Shown: in pieces, positions 1 to 9,194 of the stretch | Numbering within the stretch: the first letter of the stretch is position 1 | Layout: every line of letters begins with the position of its first letter | DNA from: Cyclobacteriaceae bacterium | Lineage (GTDB): Bacteria > Bacteroidota > Bacteroidia > Cytophagales > Cyclobacteriaceae | Assembly: GCA_027533395.1 (NCBI GenBank) | Contig: JAPZUF010000012.1 | Coordinates: 62,001 to 126,000 of the forward strand | DNA length: 64,000 nucleotides | Direction: 5' to 3' | Translations under genes and position numbers: made by a program | The notes under the pieces: generated by a model | What the model was told of the DNA's origin: nothing | The model's input: only the letters and a program-made list of their open reading frames with translations | The model's database searches: none

Positions 1-2787
1 AGTACGAATATCATTGAAGTCAATCTCTTGTGCATGCAAGGATCTGCCTGATGTTTGAATATGATACTTCAACATTTGCGAGCGGGCATTAGCGCCATAT
101 TTTTTCTTCAAGGCTTTTGCCCAGATGCGTCTGGCTACGCGACCAATCACAGCATATTCCGGATCGATACCATTACTGAAGAAGAACGAAAGGTTTGGCG
201 CAAACTCATTGATGTCCATCCCTCTACTTAGGTAGTACTCAACATATGTAAAACCATTCGCCAGCGTAAAAGCAAGTTGTGTAATTGGGTTGGCTCCAGC
301 TTCTGCAATGTGATACCCTGAGATAGATACAGAATAAAAATTTCTTACTTGGTTATCTATAAAGTATTGTTGTACATCGCCCATTAAGCGCAGCGCAAAC
401 TCAGTAGAAAATATACACGTATTTTGCGCCTGATCTTCTTTTAAAATATCTGCTTGTACTGTTCCCCTTACTTGAGATAAAGTATATGCTTTTATGTTAG
501 TATAGACATCCGTTGGTAATACCTGATCTCCTGTTACACCTAGTAACATCAACCCTAAACCATCGTTTCCTTTGGGTAAATTACCTTGGTATCGTGGTCT
601 TTCAATTCCTTTTTGTTGGTAAATGCTTTCAATCTTTTCATTGACTTCTGCTTCTAAACCATTTTGTTTGATATAAATTTCACATTGCTGATCGATGGCC
701 GCATTCATGAAATAACCCAACAACATCGGAGCAGGACCGTTAATCGTCATAGATACAGATGTTTTCGGATCGGCTAAATTAAATCCGCTGTATAATTTTT
801 TTGCATCGTCTAAGCAACAAATGCTTACGCCGGAGTTACCAATCTTACCATAAATATCCGGTCGATAATCAGGGTCGTTACCATATAACGTTACCGAATC
901 GAATGCGGTTGATAATCGTTTTGCCGGCATGGCCATGCTCACATAATGAAATCTTCTGTTCGTTCTTTCAGGTCCGCCTTCGCCAGCAAACATGCGTGTT
1001 GGGTCTTCACCTTCTCTTTTAAAAGGATAGATACCACTCGTATAAGGAAATTCACCGGGAACGTTTTCTTGCAACATCCATCTCAATAAATCACCCCAGT
1101 TCGTATAGCGGGGCGTTGCCACTTTCGGAATTTGCAGATGCGATAAGGATTCACTGTGTGTTTTAATCGATAATGTTTTATCACGCACTTGAAACTTAAA
1201 TTCAGGCTCATGGTATTTGTTAACTACTTGTGGCCATTCTTCAATCAGTTTCCAGTTTTTAGGGTCGAGGTTTAGTTTTAATTTATCAAACTCTGCTTGC
1301 AATACTTTAAGGATGCTGGCATCTTGTGCATGTAACGTTTCAATAGTTTTTTGAATGGCGTATAGTTTGTCTGCCGTTTTCGCCTGCTCTTCTACCCACG
1401 CATCATAGCCTCTGTTGTTTTCTGAAATTTCGCTTAAGTAGCGTGTGCGATGTGGCGGAATCACAAATATTTTTTCCGACATCTCTCTCGTAATTTCAAA
1501 AGTAGAACGCAACGCTGCTCCTGTCTTCTCTGAAATTTTTTCTATGATGTGTTTGTATAATTGATTGGTACCCGGATCATTAAATTGTGATGCAATCGTG
1601 CCAAACACTGGCATATCTTCAGGTTTCTTATCCCACAGTTGGTGATTGCGCTGGAATTGTTTTTTTACATCGCGCAGGGCATCTAATGCACCACGCTTAT
1701 CGAATTTATTAAGCGCGATTACATCAGCGAAGTCGAGCATGTCGATTTTTTCCAATTGTGTAGCTGCACCGTATTCGGGAGTCATTACATATAAAGCTAC
1801 ATCAGAATGATCTAAAATTTCAGTATCGCTTTGTCCGATACCTGAAGTTTCTAACACAATCAAGTCAAATCCTGCGGCTTTTAAAACTTGTATCGCTTGT
1901 TTTACATAAGCAGAAAGGGCGAGGTTACTTTGGCGAGTAGCCAGCGAACGCATGAACACTCTTTTGTTGTTGATGGCATTCATGCGGATGCGATCGCCTA
2001 ATAGCGCGCCACCTGTTTTTCTTTTAGAGGGATCAACAGAAACCAATCCAATCTTTTTGTCTTTAAAATCAACTAGAAATCTTCTTACTAATTCATCTAC
2101 CATCGATGATTTACCTGCGCCACCAGTTCCGGTGATACCTAACACCGGCACATGGTTTTTATCAGCTTGTTGTTGAATAAAATCAAAAGCAGATAGATGT
2201 TTATCAAAATAGTTTTCAGCGGCTGAAATATATTGTGCAATTGCGAGGTGATTATCCGGATGTAAATTTTCGTTCGGTATACTTTCTCCTGTTGGAAAAT
2301 CGCATTGTTTTACCAGGTCGTTAATCATGCCTTGTAAACCTAATGCACGGCCATCATCAGGAGAGTAAATTTTTGTGATGCCATAGGCCATCAATTCTTT
2401 TATTTCATCGGGCAAAATTACACCACCACCACCACCAAAAATTTTGATATGCCCAGCACCTTTTTCTTTCAGCAAATCAAACATGTATTTAAAATACTCC
2501 ATGTGTCCGCCTTGGTAGCTCGTCATGGCAATGCCTTGTGCATCTTCTTGTATGGCAGTGTTCACTACTTCTTCCACACTTCTATCGTGCCCGAGGTGAA
2601 TGACCTCTACGCCTGTAGATTGTATAATTCTTCGCATGATGTTGATGGCGGCATCGTGTCCATCGAAGAGACTAGCTGCTGTAACAATGCGAATTTTATG
2701 TTTGGGTTTGTAAGGTTCTGGGTTAGGATAAGCGGCTACGGCTTGCTTTTTGGCTTCTTTTTCTGTGGTTAATGTGGCGTTGCTCAT
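1..2787 (-). CDS. icmF: Fused B12-dependent acyl-CoA mutase IcmF, C-terminus beyond left edge
   Basis: This enzyme interconverts isobutyryl-CoA and n-butyryl-CoA (or a related branched acyl-CoA) by a coenzyme-B12 radical rearrangement and carries its own G-protein chaperone. The 929 visible codons read as a cobalamin-binding domain (about 25-160, with DGHD at 42-45 supplying the cobalt-ligating His44), a MeaB-like GTPase (Walker [13 protein letters not shown] near 214-226) and most of the mutase barrel (from about 555, with motif [17 protein letters not shown]). That domain order defines IcmF and separates it from ordinary MutA/MutB. IcmF is usually about 1,080-1,100 residues, so roughly the last 150 lie outside the window. 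The ATG at 2787 follows a -7 box at 2810-2817. The exact substrate cannot be read from the sequence. Methylmalonyl-CoA epimerase lies 37 kb away. Confidence 0.95.
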   Translation of the reverse strand, partial: MSNATLTTEKEAKKQAVAAYPNPEPYKPKHKIRIVTAASLFDGHDAAINIMRRIIQSTGVEVIHLGHDRSVEEVVNTAIQEDAQGIAMTSYQGGHMEYFKYMFDLLKEKGAGHIKIFGGGGGVILPDEIKELMAYGITKIYSPDDGRALGLQGMINDLVKQCDFPTGESIPNENLHPDNHLAIAQYISAAENYFDKHLSAFDFIQQQADKNHVPVLGITGTGGAGKSSMVDELVRRFLVDFKDKKIGLVSVDPSKRKTGGALLGDRIRMNAINNKRVFMRSLATRQSNLALSAYVKQAIQVLKAAGFDLIVLETSGIGQSDTEILDHSDVALYVMTPEYGAATQLEKIDMLDFADVIALNKFDKRGALDALRDVKKQFQRNHQLWDKKPEDMPVFGTIASQFNDPGTNQLYKHIIEKISEKTGAALRSTFEITREMSEKIFVIPPHRTRYLSEISENNRGYDAWVEEQAKTADKLYAIQKTIETLHAQDASILKVLQAEFDKLKLNLDPKNWKLIEEWPQVVNKYHEPEFKFQVRDKTLSIKTHSESLSHLQIPKVATPRYTNWGDLLRWMLQENVPGEFPYTSGIYPFKREGEDPTRMFAGEGGPERTNRRFHYVSMAMPAKRLSTAFDSVTLYGNDPDYRPDIYGKIGNSGVSICCLDDAKKLYSGFNLADPKTSVSMTINGPAPMLLGYFMNAAIDQQCEIYIKQNGLEAEVNEKIESIYQQKGIERPRYQGNLPKGNDGLGLMLLGVTGDQVLPTDVYTNIKAYTLSQVRGTVQADILKEDQAQNTCIFSTEFALRLMGDVQQYFIDNQVRNFYSVSISGYHIAEAGANPITQLAFTLANGFTYVEYYLSRGMDINEFAPNLSFFFSNGIDPEYAVIGRVARRIWAKALKKKYGANARSQMLKYHIQTSGRSLHAQEIDFNDIRT

Positions 2788-2809
2788 ACTCTACTTGTGA
2801 AATGAAGTG

Positions 2810-2817
2810 CAAAAATA
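2810..2817 (-). promoter_or_regulatory. -7 promoter box of icmF
   Basis: On the minus strand this reads TATTTTTG, an exact match to the Bacteroidota -7 consensus TAnnTTTG. It lies about 22 bases upstream of the icmF ATG, so the leader would be under 20 nt. No convincing -33 TTG is present at the expected distance. The short leader leaves no room for a B12 riboswitch. Confidence 0.5.
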
Positions 2818-2917
2818 ACACTATGCAAACGATTTACCGAACGAGAGTTAGGGTACAGAAGCGATTTCATTTAACCCTCGTTTAGTATTATCTTTAAAGC
2901 TTAGAAGTTACCTCCCT

Positions 2918-5371
2918 GTGCGCTTTATTTTGTTATTCTTTTGTTTAGTTCTTTCAGCAGCTGTTTATGCACAGGCAGTTGTTTCTTTAGACACACTTAA
3001 AACAAAAAGAATTAAGGAATTACTATATAATAGCGAATACAGCGAAGCCAACCGGCTTATTAAGGGTTTAGAAGAACAATTTCAACATGTGGAGCCAACC
3101 CAAGCATATGTTCGCTTTTTAATTGAGGTCGGAGGAATTTTTGCTGAGAAAGGAGATTATGAGTCAAGTCAACAATTTTTATTTGCAGCATTAAGCATTG
3201 CCAACCGTAAAAATTTTGATTTTGAAAAAAGCAAAGCTTTATTGGAAATTGGGTATGTCTATTATTTTTTAAATCAGTTAGATAAGGGCATCGAGTATGC
3301 GAAAAATGCTGTTGAAATAAGCAATAAAACAGAAAACCTGACAATAGTAGCAACTGCCTATAACTTATTGGGAATTTTATACCTGAAAAAAGAATTGCCA
3401 AAAGAATGTATCGATTATCTTGAGAAAAGCCTGGCTATCAGACAAACACAAAACAACCAAAGAGGAATTGCTGCTACGCTCTCCAACATTGCATTGTATC
3501 ACGAGTATAAAGGTGAATATGAAAAGGCATTGGGACTTCAACTAAAAAGTCTGGCAATTGACAAACAGTTACAAAATGAATATGGCATTGCGTGGTCGAA
3601 GCAAATGACAGGTAATTTGCTTACGCAGATGAATAAAACAGAAGATGCAGTTTCACTTCTAAAGGAAGCTGAAATAGAGTCGAAAAAATTAAAAGCAAAA
3701 GAAATTACACTGCAAGTTTATTTATCGTTTAGTAAATTATATGCTAATAAGAAAGAATTCGAAAAAGCATATACATATGCCGAGAAGTACAATTTACTTC
3801 GTGATTCAATTTACAATAGTGGTTTAGCCGGTAAGGTATTATTGTACCAACAATCTTACGAAATGCAAGACCGCGATAAACAAATTTTAATTCAGCAAAC
3901 AACTCTTAAAGAACAAAAGAAATTTTTCTGGTTGCTTGGCTTTACTTTGTTAATGATGATGGTTCTTTTCTTTTTCTATTACAGAGCTTATAGAAAAACA
4001 AAATCCTTGTATAAAGAATTAGCTGAACAAAACGAAGAAATACAAACGCAGGCAGAAGAATTAACAGAATCTAATAATGTTTTACATGAGTTAAATAGAA
4101 AAGTTGAAGAACAAAAAGAAGAATTACAAACACAAGCAGAAGAATTAACAGAAAGCAATAAGTTAATTAGTGCGCTTAATGAAAAGTTAAATACAGATTT
4201 AGCGATTAAGAATGATGAATTGAATGAGACCAATAAAGAACTCATTAAACACAATCATGAGTTATTGCAATTTTCTTTCACAGTTTCTCATAACCTACGA
4301 GGACCGGTGGCGCGTATGTTAGGTTTGATGCATTTAATCAATTTAACAACTGCGGAAGATGAAAAAATTAAAATGCTGAATCTTCTTAGACAATCAACTA
4401 CGGAATTGGATAGTATTCTGAAAGATTTAAATCTAATTATTGATTCGAGAAACGATTTAATGCGCGTAAAAGAAAAACTTTTCTGGCAAGAGAAATGGGA
4501 TAATTGTAAATTCTTGCTGCAGGAAAATTTAAAAGTTGTAAAAGATTTGCAAATAGATTTTTCCGAAGCACCTTTTTTATATTCGGTTAAACCTGTTATT
4601 CAGAATGTACTCTTTAATTTAGTGAGCAATGCCATTAAATATCGCTCGCCAGACAGGTCTCTTTTTATTAATGTTAAAACTAAGCGCATAAACAAAGCAA
4701 CAATTTTAAAAGTGCAAGACAATGGTTTGGGGATTGATTTGAATTTATTCGGAAAAGATTTATTCAAATTATACAAAAGATTTCATCCCCATATTCCTGG
4801 TAAAGGTTTAGGACTGTATCTGGTAAAAACTCAAATTGAGTCTGTAGGTGGAAGCATAAGCGTTGATAGTGTTTTAAATGAAGGAACAACATTTACCGTA
4901 ACTTTTCCTGAAGCTGATAACATTGCCTTACAAACATTTTTTGAAAATGACGCAGCACAACTTAGTTTCAATGCCAACATCAACTGCACTATTATTCAAT
5001 GGAAGAAAGCCATCAATGATGAGGAATACAAAGTTGTTTTTAATGAAGTTTTACGAACGCTTCAAATCTATAACACTCCTGGTTGGATTGCCAACTTAAC
5101 CAAACAAGGCACAATCAGTGAAGCCTCACAGCATTGGTTCTTAGAAAATGTTTTACCTCAAGCTGTAAGTGCAGGTTTATGCAGAATAGGTACAATTGGT
5201 TTTACAGAACCATCTCGAACAGATTACTTAATTAAGGTCAAACAACTTTGTTCAAAACTGGGGGTATCTCTCCGAAATTTTGATTCGATGGAAATAGCAA
5301 CACATTGGATGGAAGAACAAAGAATAGATAACAAAACAGAAATGATAAGTATAGATAAGACTGTGAACTAA
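2918..5371 (+). CDS. TPR sensor histidine kinase with C-terminal STAS/SpoIIAA-like domain
   Basis: An 817-residue membrane sensor kinase starting at GTG 2918. A signal peptide (1-18) precedes a TPR region (about 30-315) that would sit in the periplasm, followed by a membrane helix (about 336-358). A charged coiled coil then contains two near-identical copies of an EEIQTQAEELTESN-type segment, 28 residues (four heptads) apart. The HisKA-type box is FSFTVSHNLRGP, with phospho-acceptor His458. The HATPase_c boxes follow: NLVSNAIKY, DNGLGID and GKGLGLYLV. Residues from about 665 to 805 form an extra domain resembling the SpoIIAA/STAS-like proteins of Bacteroidota, an assignment made only from its general pattern. 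There is no receiver domain and no response regulator alongside. Signal and output are unknown. Confidence 0.85.
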   Translation: MRFILLFFCLVLSAAVYAQAVVSLDTLKTKRIKELLYNSEYSEANRLIKGLEEQFQHVEPTQAYVRFLIEVGGIFAEKGDYESSQQFLFAALSIANRKNFDFEKSKALLEIGYVYYFLNQLDKGIEYAKNAVEISNKTENLTIVATAYNLLGILYLKKELPKECIDYLEKSLAIRQTQNNQRGIAATLSNIALYHEYKGEYEKALGLQLKSLAIDKQLQNEYGIAWSKQMTGNLLTQMNKTEDAVSLLKEAEIESKKLKAKEITLQVYLSFSKLYANKKEFEKAYTYAEKYNLLRDSIYNSGLAGKVLLYQQSYEMQDRDKQILIQQTTLKEQKKFFWLLGFTLLMMMVLFFFYYRAYRKTKSLYKELAEQNEEIQTQAEELTESNNVLHELNRKVEEQKEELQTQAEELTESNKLISALNEKLNTDLAIKNDELNETNKELIKHNHELLQFSFTVSHNLRGPVARMLGLMHLINLTTAEDEKIKMLNLLRQSTTELDSILKDLNLIIDSRNDLMRVKEKLFWQEKWDNCKFLLQENLKVVKDLQIDFSEAPFLYSVKPVIQNVLFNLVSNAIKYRSPDRSLFINVKTKRINKATILKVQDNGLGIDLNLFGKDLFKLYKRFHPHIPGKGLGLYLVKTQIESVGGSISVDSVLNEGTTFTVTFPEADNIALQTFFENDAAQLSFNANINCTIIQWKKAINDEEYKVVFNEVLRTLQIYNTPGWIANLTKQGTISEASQHWFLENVLPQAVSAGLCRIGTIGFTEPSRTDYLIKVKQLCSKLGVSLRNFDSMEIATHWMEEQRIDNKTEMISIDKTVN

Positions 5372-5438
5372 GATTCAAAATAAATCTGTAATCAATAAAG
5401 CGATTTTAATTCTGAAAAATTAATTGAAGTTGATAACC

Positions 5439-6086
5439 TTATCTCTTCTTCTTATCACTATCCTTATTCTTCCTGATAGATTGTATAAACTTAGCCCAGT
5501 TAAAAGGATTGAGAAGCGGATTCACAACAGGAACATATTTAGATGTTTGTGTATTGTTAAGTTGATCCATCATGAATCGCTGATTAGAATAACCATCCAT
5601 GGGTGTCGTTCGTAAAATCAAAGCGAGTAACTCTGCATCTAAATTGTTTTTGTTGTAGGCGTTTTCCTCTATAGGCAAATTCAATGCGAGCACCGCTTCT
5701 TTAAACACTTCTTCCGTTGGAAAAGGTGTAACCATCAACTCTTTTAAATAAGTAACATCTTCACTCAACTCGAAAATGAGCGTTAAAAAACCAGAGGCTT
5801 GATTGGGAACTATATAATACTGACGTTGATAACCCACCGCACTGATGACTAAACTATCGCCCACTAAAACGGGCAAGGAGAAAAATCCATAGATATTGGT
5901 GGCTGTTCCTCTCCCGGCTTTCGGCACATAAATGTTAACACCTGGAATACCTCCGGCTGTGCTATCTTGCCCCAAAACAATACCCGAGAGCTGAATCACT
6001 CTTTTTTGAGCTTGCCCGTGCACATTTTCTGAAACGCCAGCCCAAAAAATCAGCAGTAAAAACAGAAATACCGAAATCTTCATCAT
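5439..6086 (-). CDS. Exported protein with carboxypeptidase-regulatory-like domain
   Basis: A protein of about 215 residues with a signal peptide (hydrophobic stretch then GQAQ near residue 25). A CarboxypepD_reg-like beta-sandwich (about 33-110) shows the usual signatures: SGIVLG, GVNIYVP, GTATNIYGFFSLPV and VISAVGYQ. In larger proteins this domain precedes a TonB receptor barrel, but here no plug or barrel follows. The C-terminal half (about 115-215) is unrecognised and ends in a lysine-rich tail. The longest frame opens at TTG 6095. The -7 box at 6101-6108 would put transcription start almost on that codon, so ATG 6086 (or the adjacent 6083) is preferred. Function beyond envelope location is unknown. 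Confidence 0.75.
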   Translation of the reverse strand: MMKISVFLFLLLIFWAGVSENVHGQAQKRVIQLSGIVLGQDSTAGGIPGVNIYVPKAGRGTATNIYGFFSLPVLVGDSLVISAVGYQRQYYIVPNQASGFLTLIFELSEDVTYLKELMVTPFPTEEVFKEAVLALNLPIEENAYNKNNLDAELLALILRTTPMDGYSNQRFMMDQLNNTQTSKYVPVVNPLLNPFNWAKFIQSIRKNKDSDKKKR

Positions 6087-6100
6087 CGTTTTCAATTCGC

Positions 6101-6108
6101 CAAATATA
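6101..6108 (-). promoter_or_regulatory. -7 box of the minus-strand exported protein
   Basis: The minus strand reads TATATTTG, an exact TAnnTTTG match 15 bases before ATG 6086. It lies back to back with the plus-strand -7 box at 6138-6145, so the two promoters overlap in their upstream parts. Confidence 0.55.
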
Positions 6109-6137
6109 AAGACACATCAGGTAAGTGCCTAATTTCA

Positions 6138-6145
6138 TACCTTTG
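6138..6145 (+). promoter_or_regulatory. -7 box of the ArsR-type regulator gene
   Basis: TACCTTTG matches TAnnTTTG exactly. Transcription would start around 6150, leaving a leader of about 10 nt before ATG 6161. That makes the in-frame GTG at 6125, upstream of the promoter box, an unlikely start. Confidence 0.55.
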
Positions 6146-6160
6146 TCAGCCACAAAAACC

Positions 6161-6559
6161 ATGCGATTAAAAAGTTTCAATTTAACCCTCGGATCACAGA
6201 TTTTTAAGGCTTGCGCTGACGAATCGAGGCTTCGCATACTTTATTTAATCTTCGAAAATGGCGAAATGTGCATTTCAGATATTGAAAAAATCCTCGATTT
6301 CAGTCAGGCTAAAACTTCAAGGCATCTTATTTACCTAAAAAATGCAGGTATTTTAACTCAACGCAGGTATAACCATTGGGTTTTTTATCAATTAAAAGAT
6401 GAAGTGGAGGATATCATCAATCAAGTATTTCAATTCTTAAAAAAAGACAATCAACTGCAAAAAGATTTGCAGGTATACCAAACCTTGTTTTCTAACCGCG
6501 AACTTGCCTTGAATAAAATTCAAGTGCAGCAATGGTTAAAGCAAAAAACTACGCAATAA
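6161..6559 (+). CDS. ArsR-family winged-helix transcriptional regulator
   Basis: A 132-residue DNA-binding protein of the ArsR/SmtB type. The order is an N-terminal helix (FKACADESRLRILYLI), a helix-turn-helix (CISDIEKILDFSQAKTSRHL) and a beta-wing (AGILTQRRYNHWVFYQL). The second helix contains only one Cys (in MCIS), so the classical CVC metal site is absent and the inducer is unknown. ATG 6161 is chosen over GTG 6125 because of the promoter position. The stop overlaps the next start as TAATG, so the regulator and the HAD phosphatase are translationally coupled. The divergent promoter next door suggests it may also control the neighbouring exported protein; that is inference. Confidence 0.85.
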   Translation: MRLKSFNLTLGSQIFKACADESRLRILYLIFENGEMCISDIEKILDFSQAKTSRHLIYLKNAGILTQRRYNHWVFYQLKDEVEDIINQVFQFLKKDNQLQKDLQVYQTLFSNRELALNKIQVQQWLKQKTTQ

Positions 6560-7248
6560 TGTTTAAAACAATTTTTTTTGATTTAGATCACACCCTATGG
6601 GATTTCGATAAAAACTCGAACGAAACCTTAGCAGAACTTTTTGAACACCATCATCTGCAAACAAAAGGTGTAACCAGTTTAGATGCCTTTACACAGGTTT
6701 TTAAAAAAGTAAATACACAATTGTGGGATTTGTATGATCGTGGATTAATTCAAAGTCAAACTATCCGCGAACAGCGATTTCTGCAAGTGTTAGCTCCTTT
6801 TGGTATTGATGATGCACAATTGATTGCGCAACTGTCGGAAGAATATTTGTATGCCTGCCCTCGAAAAGGTCATGTATTTCCTCATGCACATGAAGTACTC
6901 GATTACCTAAGCAACAAATACGAACTATCTTTGATTACCAATGGTTTTGATGAAATACAAGCCATGAAAATTGAATCAGGTAAATTGAATGGTTATTTTC
7001 AACACGTGGTAACTTCACAAAAAGCAGGACATAAAAAACCAGCAAAAGAAATTTTTAATTATGCTTTGCAATTGCATGGTCATGATGCTAAAGAAGCTGT
7101 GATGATTGGAGATAATTTACAAACAGATATTGCAGGTGCACGTAATGCTTCCATCAAACCTATCTTTTTTAATCCTGAAGCCATCGAACACAAAGAAGAA
7201 ATTTACAAAGAGATAAAAACACTGAAAGAATTAAACGATCTTTTATAA
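6559..7248 (+). CDS. HAD-family hydrolase, YjjG-like pyrimidine nucleotidase
   Basis: A 229-residue cytosolic HAD phosphatase. Motif I is FFDLDHTLWDF (the nucleophile and acid Asp are residues 9 and 11), motif II is LITNGFD, the motif III lysines lie in SQKAGHKKPAKEIF, and motif IV is MIGDNLQTDIAGARNA. A helical cap lies between motifs I and II. The DLDHTLWDF start and overall layout match the YjjG family, which dephosphorylates non-canonical pyrimidine nucleotides as house-cleaning. Substrate is known only by family. The start ATG 6559 overlaps the stop of the ArsR gene. Confidence 0.88.
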   Translation: MFKTIFFDLDHTLWDFDKNSNETLAELFEHHHLQTKGVTSLDAFTQVFKKVNTQLWDLYDRGLIQSQTIREQRFLQVLAPFGIDDAQLIAQLSEEYLYACPRKGHVFPHAHEVLDYLSNKYELSLITNGFDEIQAMKIESGKLNGYFQHVVTSQKAGHKKPAKEIFNYALQLHGHDAKEAVMIGDNLQTDIAGARNASIKPIFFNPEAIEHKEEIYKEIKTLKELNDLL

Positions 7249-7289
7249 TCTTTACTTATTAATTAAAACTGAATTAAATCAATCAATAT

Positions 7290-8921
7290 ATGGCAAACGG
7301 ATTTTTTAAAGTTCCCTATCCAAAAAACGAACCGGTGCTCAGCTATGCACCAGGAACAAAAGAAAGAGCGTCATTACAAAAAGCATTGGCAGAGGCCAGA
7401 AGTAAAGTTTTGGATATTCCAATGTATATTGGTGGAGAAGAAATCAGAACAGGGAATAAAAAGACTTTATCACCACCACACGATCATCAGCATGTTTTAG
7501 GTCATTTTCATCAGGGAGATAAAACGCATGTTGAGCAAGCCATCAATGCAGCCTTAGGTGCAAAAGATTTATGGGCAAGTATAGATTGGGAATACCGCGC
7601 CAGCATTTTTTTAAAAGCTGCTGATTTATTAGCCGGACCTTATCGCTACATCATGAATGCGGCAACGATGTTAGGTCAGTCGAAAAATGCATTTCAGGCT
7701 GAGATAGATTCTGCTTGCGAGTTAATCGATTTCTTGCGATTCAATGTGCATTTCATGAGTGAATTATACAACGAGCAACCGGAATCGATGCCTGGCATGT
7801 GGAACCGCATGGAGTATCGTCCACTCGAAGGATTTACTTTTGCAGTAACACCTTTCAACTTTACGGCTATCGCAGGCAATTTGCCAACCTCCATGGCCAT
7901 GATGGGCAACACTGTAGTTTGGAAACCTGCCAACTCTCAGATATACGCTGCTAATATCATTATGCAAATTTTAAAAGAAGCTGGTTTACCTGATGGCGTT
8001 ATCAATTTAGTTTATGTAAGTGGCCCTGATGCAGGTGACGTAGTTTTTAACCATACTGATTTCGCTGGATTACATTTTACAGGAAGTACAGGCGTGTTCC
8101 AGAACATGTGGAAAACGATAGGTAACAATATTCACCGCTACAAAAGTTATCCACGCATTGTAGGCGAAACAGGTGGAAAAGATTTTGTAGTAGCACACAA
8201 AAGTGCCAACCCTAAGCAAGTAGCTACAGCGTTATCAAGAGGTGCGTTCGAATACCAAGGACAAAAATGTTCGGCAGCATCGCGCGCTTATATTCCATCC
8301 AACATTTGGCCTGAAGTAAAACAACATCTTATGGATGATTTAAAATCGATGAAGATGGGCGGAACAGAAGACTTTGGTAATTTCATAAATGCCGTTATCG
8401 ATGAAAAAGCATTCCAATCTATCACAGCTTACATTGATAAAGCAAAAGAAAACCCGATGAACGAAATCATTGCCGGAGGTAAATACGATAAAAGCAAAGG
8501 ATACTTTGTAGAGCCAACAGTAATTGTTACCAAAGATCCGAGTTCGTTGACGATGTGTGAAGAGATATTCGGACCAGTGTTAACGATATACGAATACCAC
8601 GCAGAAAACTTTGAACAAACCTTAGAGTTAGTAGATAGCACTTCGCCCTATGCTCTAACAGGATCGATTATGGCACAAGATCGCTATGCTATTGAATTAG
8701 CGACAAAAAAATTAACACACGCAGCTGGTAATTTCTACATCAACGATAAACCAACCGGTGCAGTGGTAGGTCAACAACCCTTTGGCGGAGCGAGAGGATC
8801 GGGTACCAACGATAAAGCAGGCGCCAAAGCAAACCTAATGCGTTGGGTAAGTATGCGCACAATTAAAGAAACCTTTGTAACCCCAATAGACTACCGTTAT
8901 CCTTTTTTAGATAAAGAATAA
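7290..8921 (+). CDS. pruA: L-glutamate gamma-semialdehyde dehydrogenase (P5C dehydrogenase)
   Basis: This 543-residue NAD-dependent aldehyde dehydrogenase performs the second step of proline catabolism, oxidising glutamate semialdehyde to glutamate in the cytosol. Catalytic Cys327 lies in GQKCSAASRAY and the general base Glu293 in VGETGGKDFV. The cofactor-binding segment ITVTPFNF-like TPFNFTAIAGNLP, followed by VVWKPA, is present. The N-terminal stretch IPMYIGGEEIRTG and the length match stand-alone PruA proteins rather than PutA fusions. No proline dehydrogenase gene is adjacent. Gene end is followed 25 bases later by a strong terminator hairpin. Confidence 0.95.
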   Translation: MANGFFKVPYPKNEPVLSYAPGTKERASLQKALAEARSKVLDIPMYIGGEEIRTGNKKTLSPPHDHQHVLGHFHQGDKTHVEQAINAALGAKDLWASIDWEYRASIFLKAADLLAGPYRYIMNAATMLGQSKNAFQAEIDSACELIDFLRFNVHFMSELYNEQPESMPGMWNRMEYRPLEGFTFAVTPFNFTAIAGNLPTSMAMMGNTVVWKPANSQIYAANIIMQILKEAGLPDGVINLVYVSGPDAGDVVFNHTDFAGLHFTGSTGVFQNMWKTIGNNIHRYKSYPRIVGETGGKDFVVAHKSANPKQVATALSRGAFEYQGQKCSAASRAYIPSNIWPEVKQHLMDDLKSMKMGGTEDFGNFINAVIDEKAFQSITAYIDKAKENPMNEIIAGGKYDKSKGYFVEPTVIVTKDPSSLTMCEEIFGPVLTIYEYHAENFEQTLELVDSTSPYALTGSIMAQDRYAIELATKKLTHAAGNFYINDKPTGAVVGQQPFGGARGSGTNDKAGAKANLMRWVSMRTIKETFVTPIDYRYPFLDKE

Positions 8922-8946
8922 GAAGTAGTGAAATTTTTAGAAGATA

Positions 8947-8972
8947 AGCAGAGCGATGAGCTCTGCTTTTTT
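8947..8972 (+). terminator. Rho-independent-type terminator after pruA
   Basis: An 8-bp stem AGCAGAGC/GCTCTGCT with a five-base loop is followed by six T. It lies 25 bases past the pruA stop. Confidence 0.85.
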
Positions 8973-8987
8973 ATTTTAAGTTGAATT

Positions 8988-9022
8988 TAAATCAATCAGG
9001 TTTTTAGAACCTGACTGATTTA
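8988..9022. repeat. Intergenic palindrome, 15-bp arms
   Basis: TAAATCAATCAGGTT and its near-complement AACCTGACTGATTTA (one mismatch) flank a five-base loop. The arms lack a following T-run, so it is more likely a dispersed palindromic element than a terminator. Confidence 0.6.
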
Positions 9023-9048
9023 CTAAACGAATAACAACTTTAAAAAAC

Positions 9049-9160
9049 TTTGTTGGAGAAAACTCCAACAAAGGCTGAAAAGGAACAACCCAATTCCTGC
9101 CCCCTCTCCTTTGGAGAGGGTTGGGGAGAGGCCATATTGGAGAAAACTCCAACAAAGGCT
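9049..9160. repeat. Nested repeat cluster between pruA and creD
   Basis: A 10-4-10 palindrome at 9049-9072 (TTTGTTGGAG, AAAA, CTCCAACAAA) recurs in shortened form at 9137-9160. Both copies end with AACAAAGGCT. Between them lies a GC-rich palindrome, CCCTCTCC TTT GGAGAGGG (9102-9120), with a further GGGGAGAGG. The composition differs sharply from the surrounding AT-rich DNA. REP-like or recombination remnants are the likeliest explanation; no gene is visible here. Confidence 0.65.
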
Positions 9161-9194
9161 AAATTTTAAATTTTCATAATTTCTAATTTTCAAA

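Noticed and set aside
801-2772. Three plus-strand open frames (801-1022, 1952-2176, 2449-2772)
   Set aside because: All lie antisense inside icmF, whose minus-strand frame gives a continuous, clearly recognisable protein. The antisense products have no protein-like features.
2788-2917. Cobalamin riboswitch before icmF
   Set aside because: The gap of 130 bases is shared by two divergent genes and the icmF promoter box leaves a leader under 20 nt. No B12-box sequence is seen.
5424-5615. Small plus-strand protein with hydrophobic start
   Set aside because: It overlaps the minus-strand exported-protein gene almost entirely, and that gene has a recognisable domain and signal peptide.
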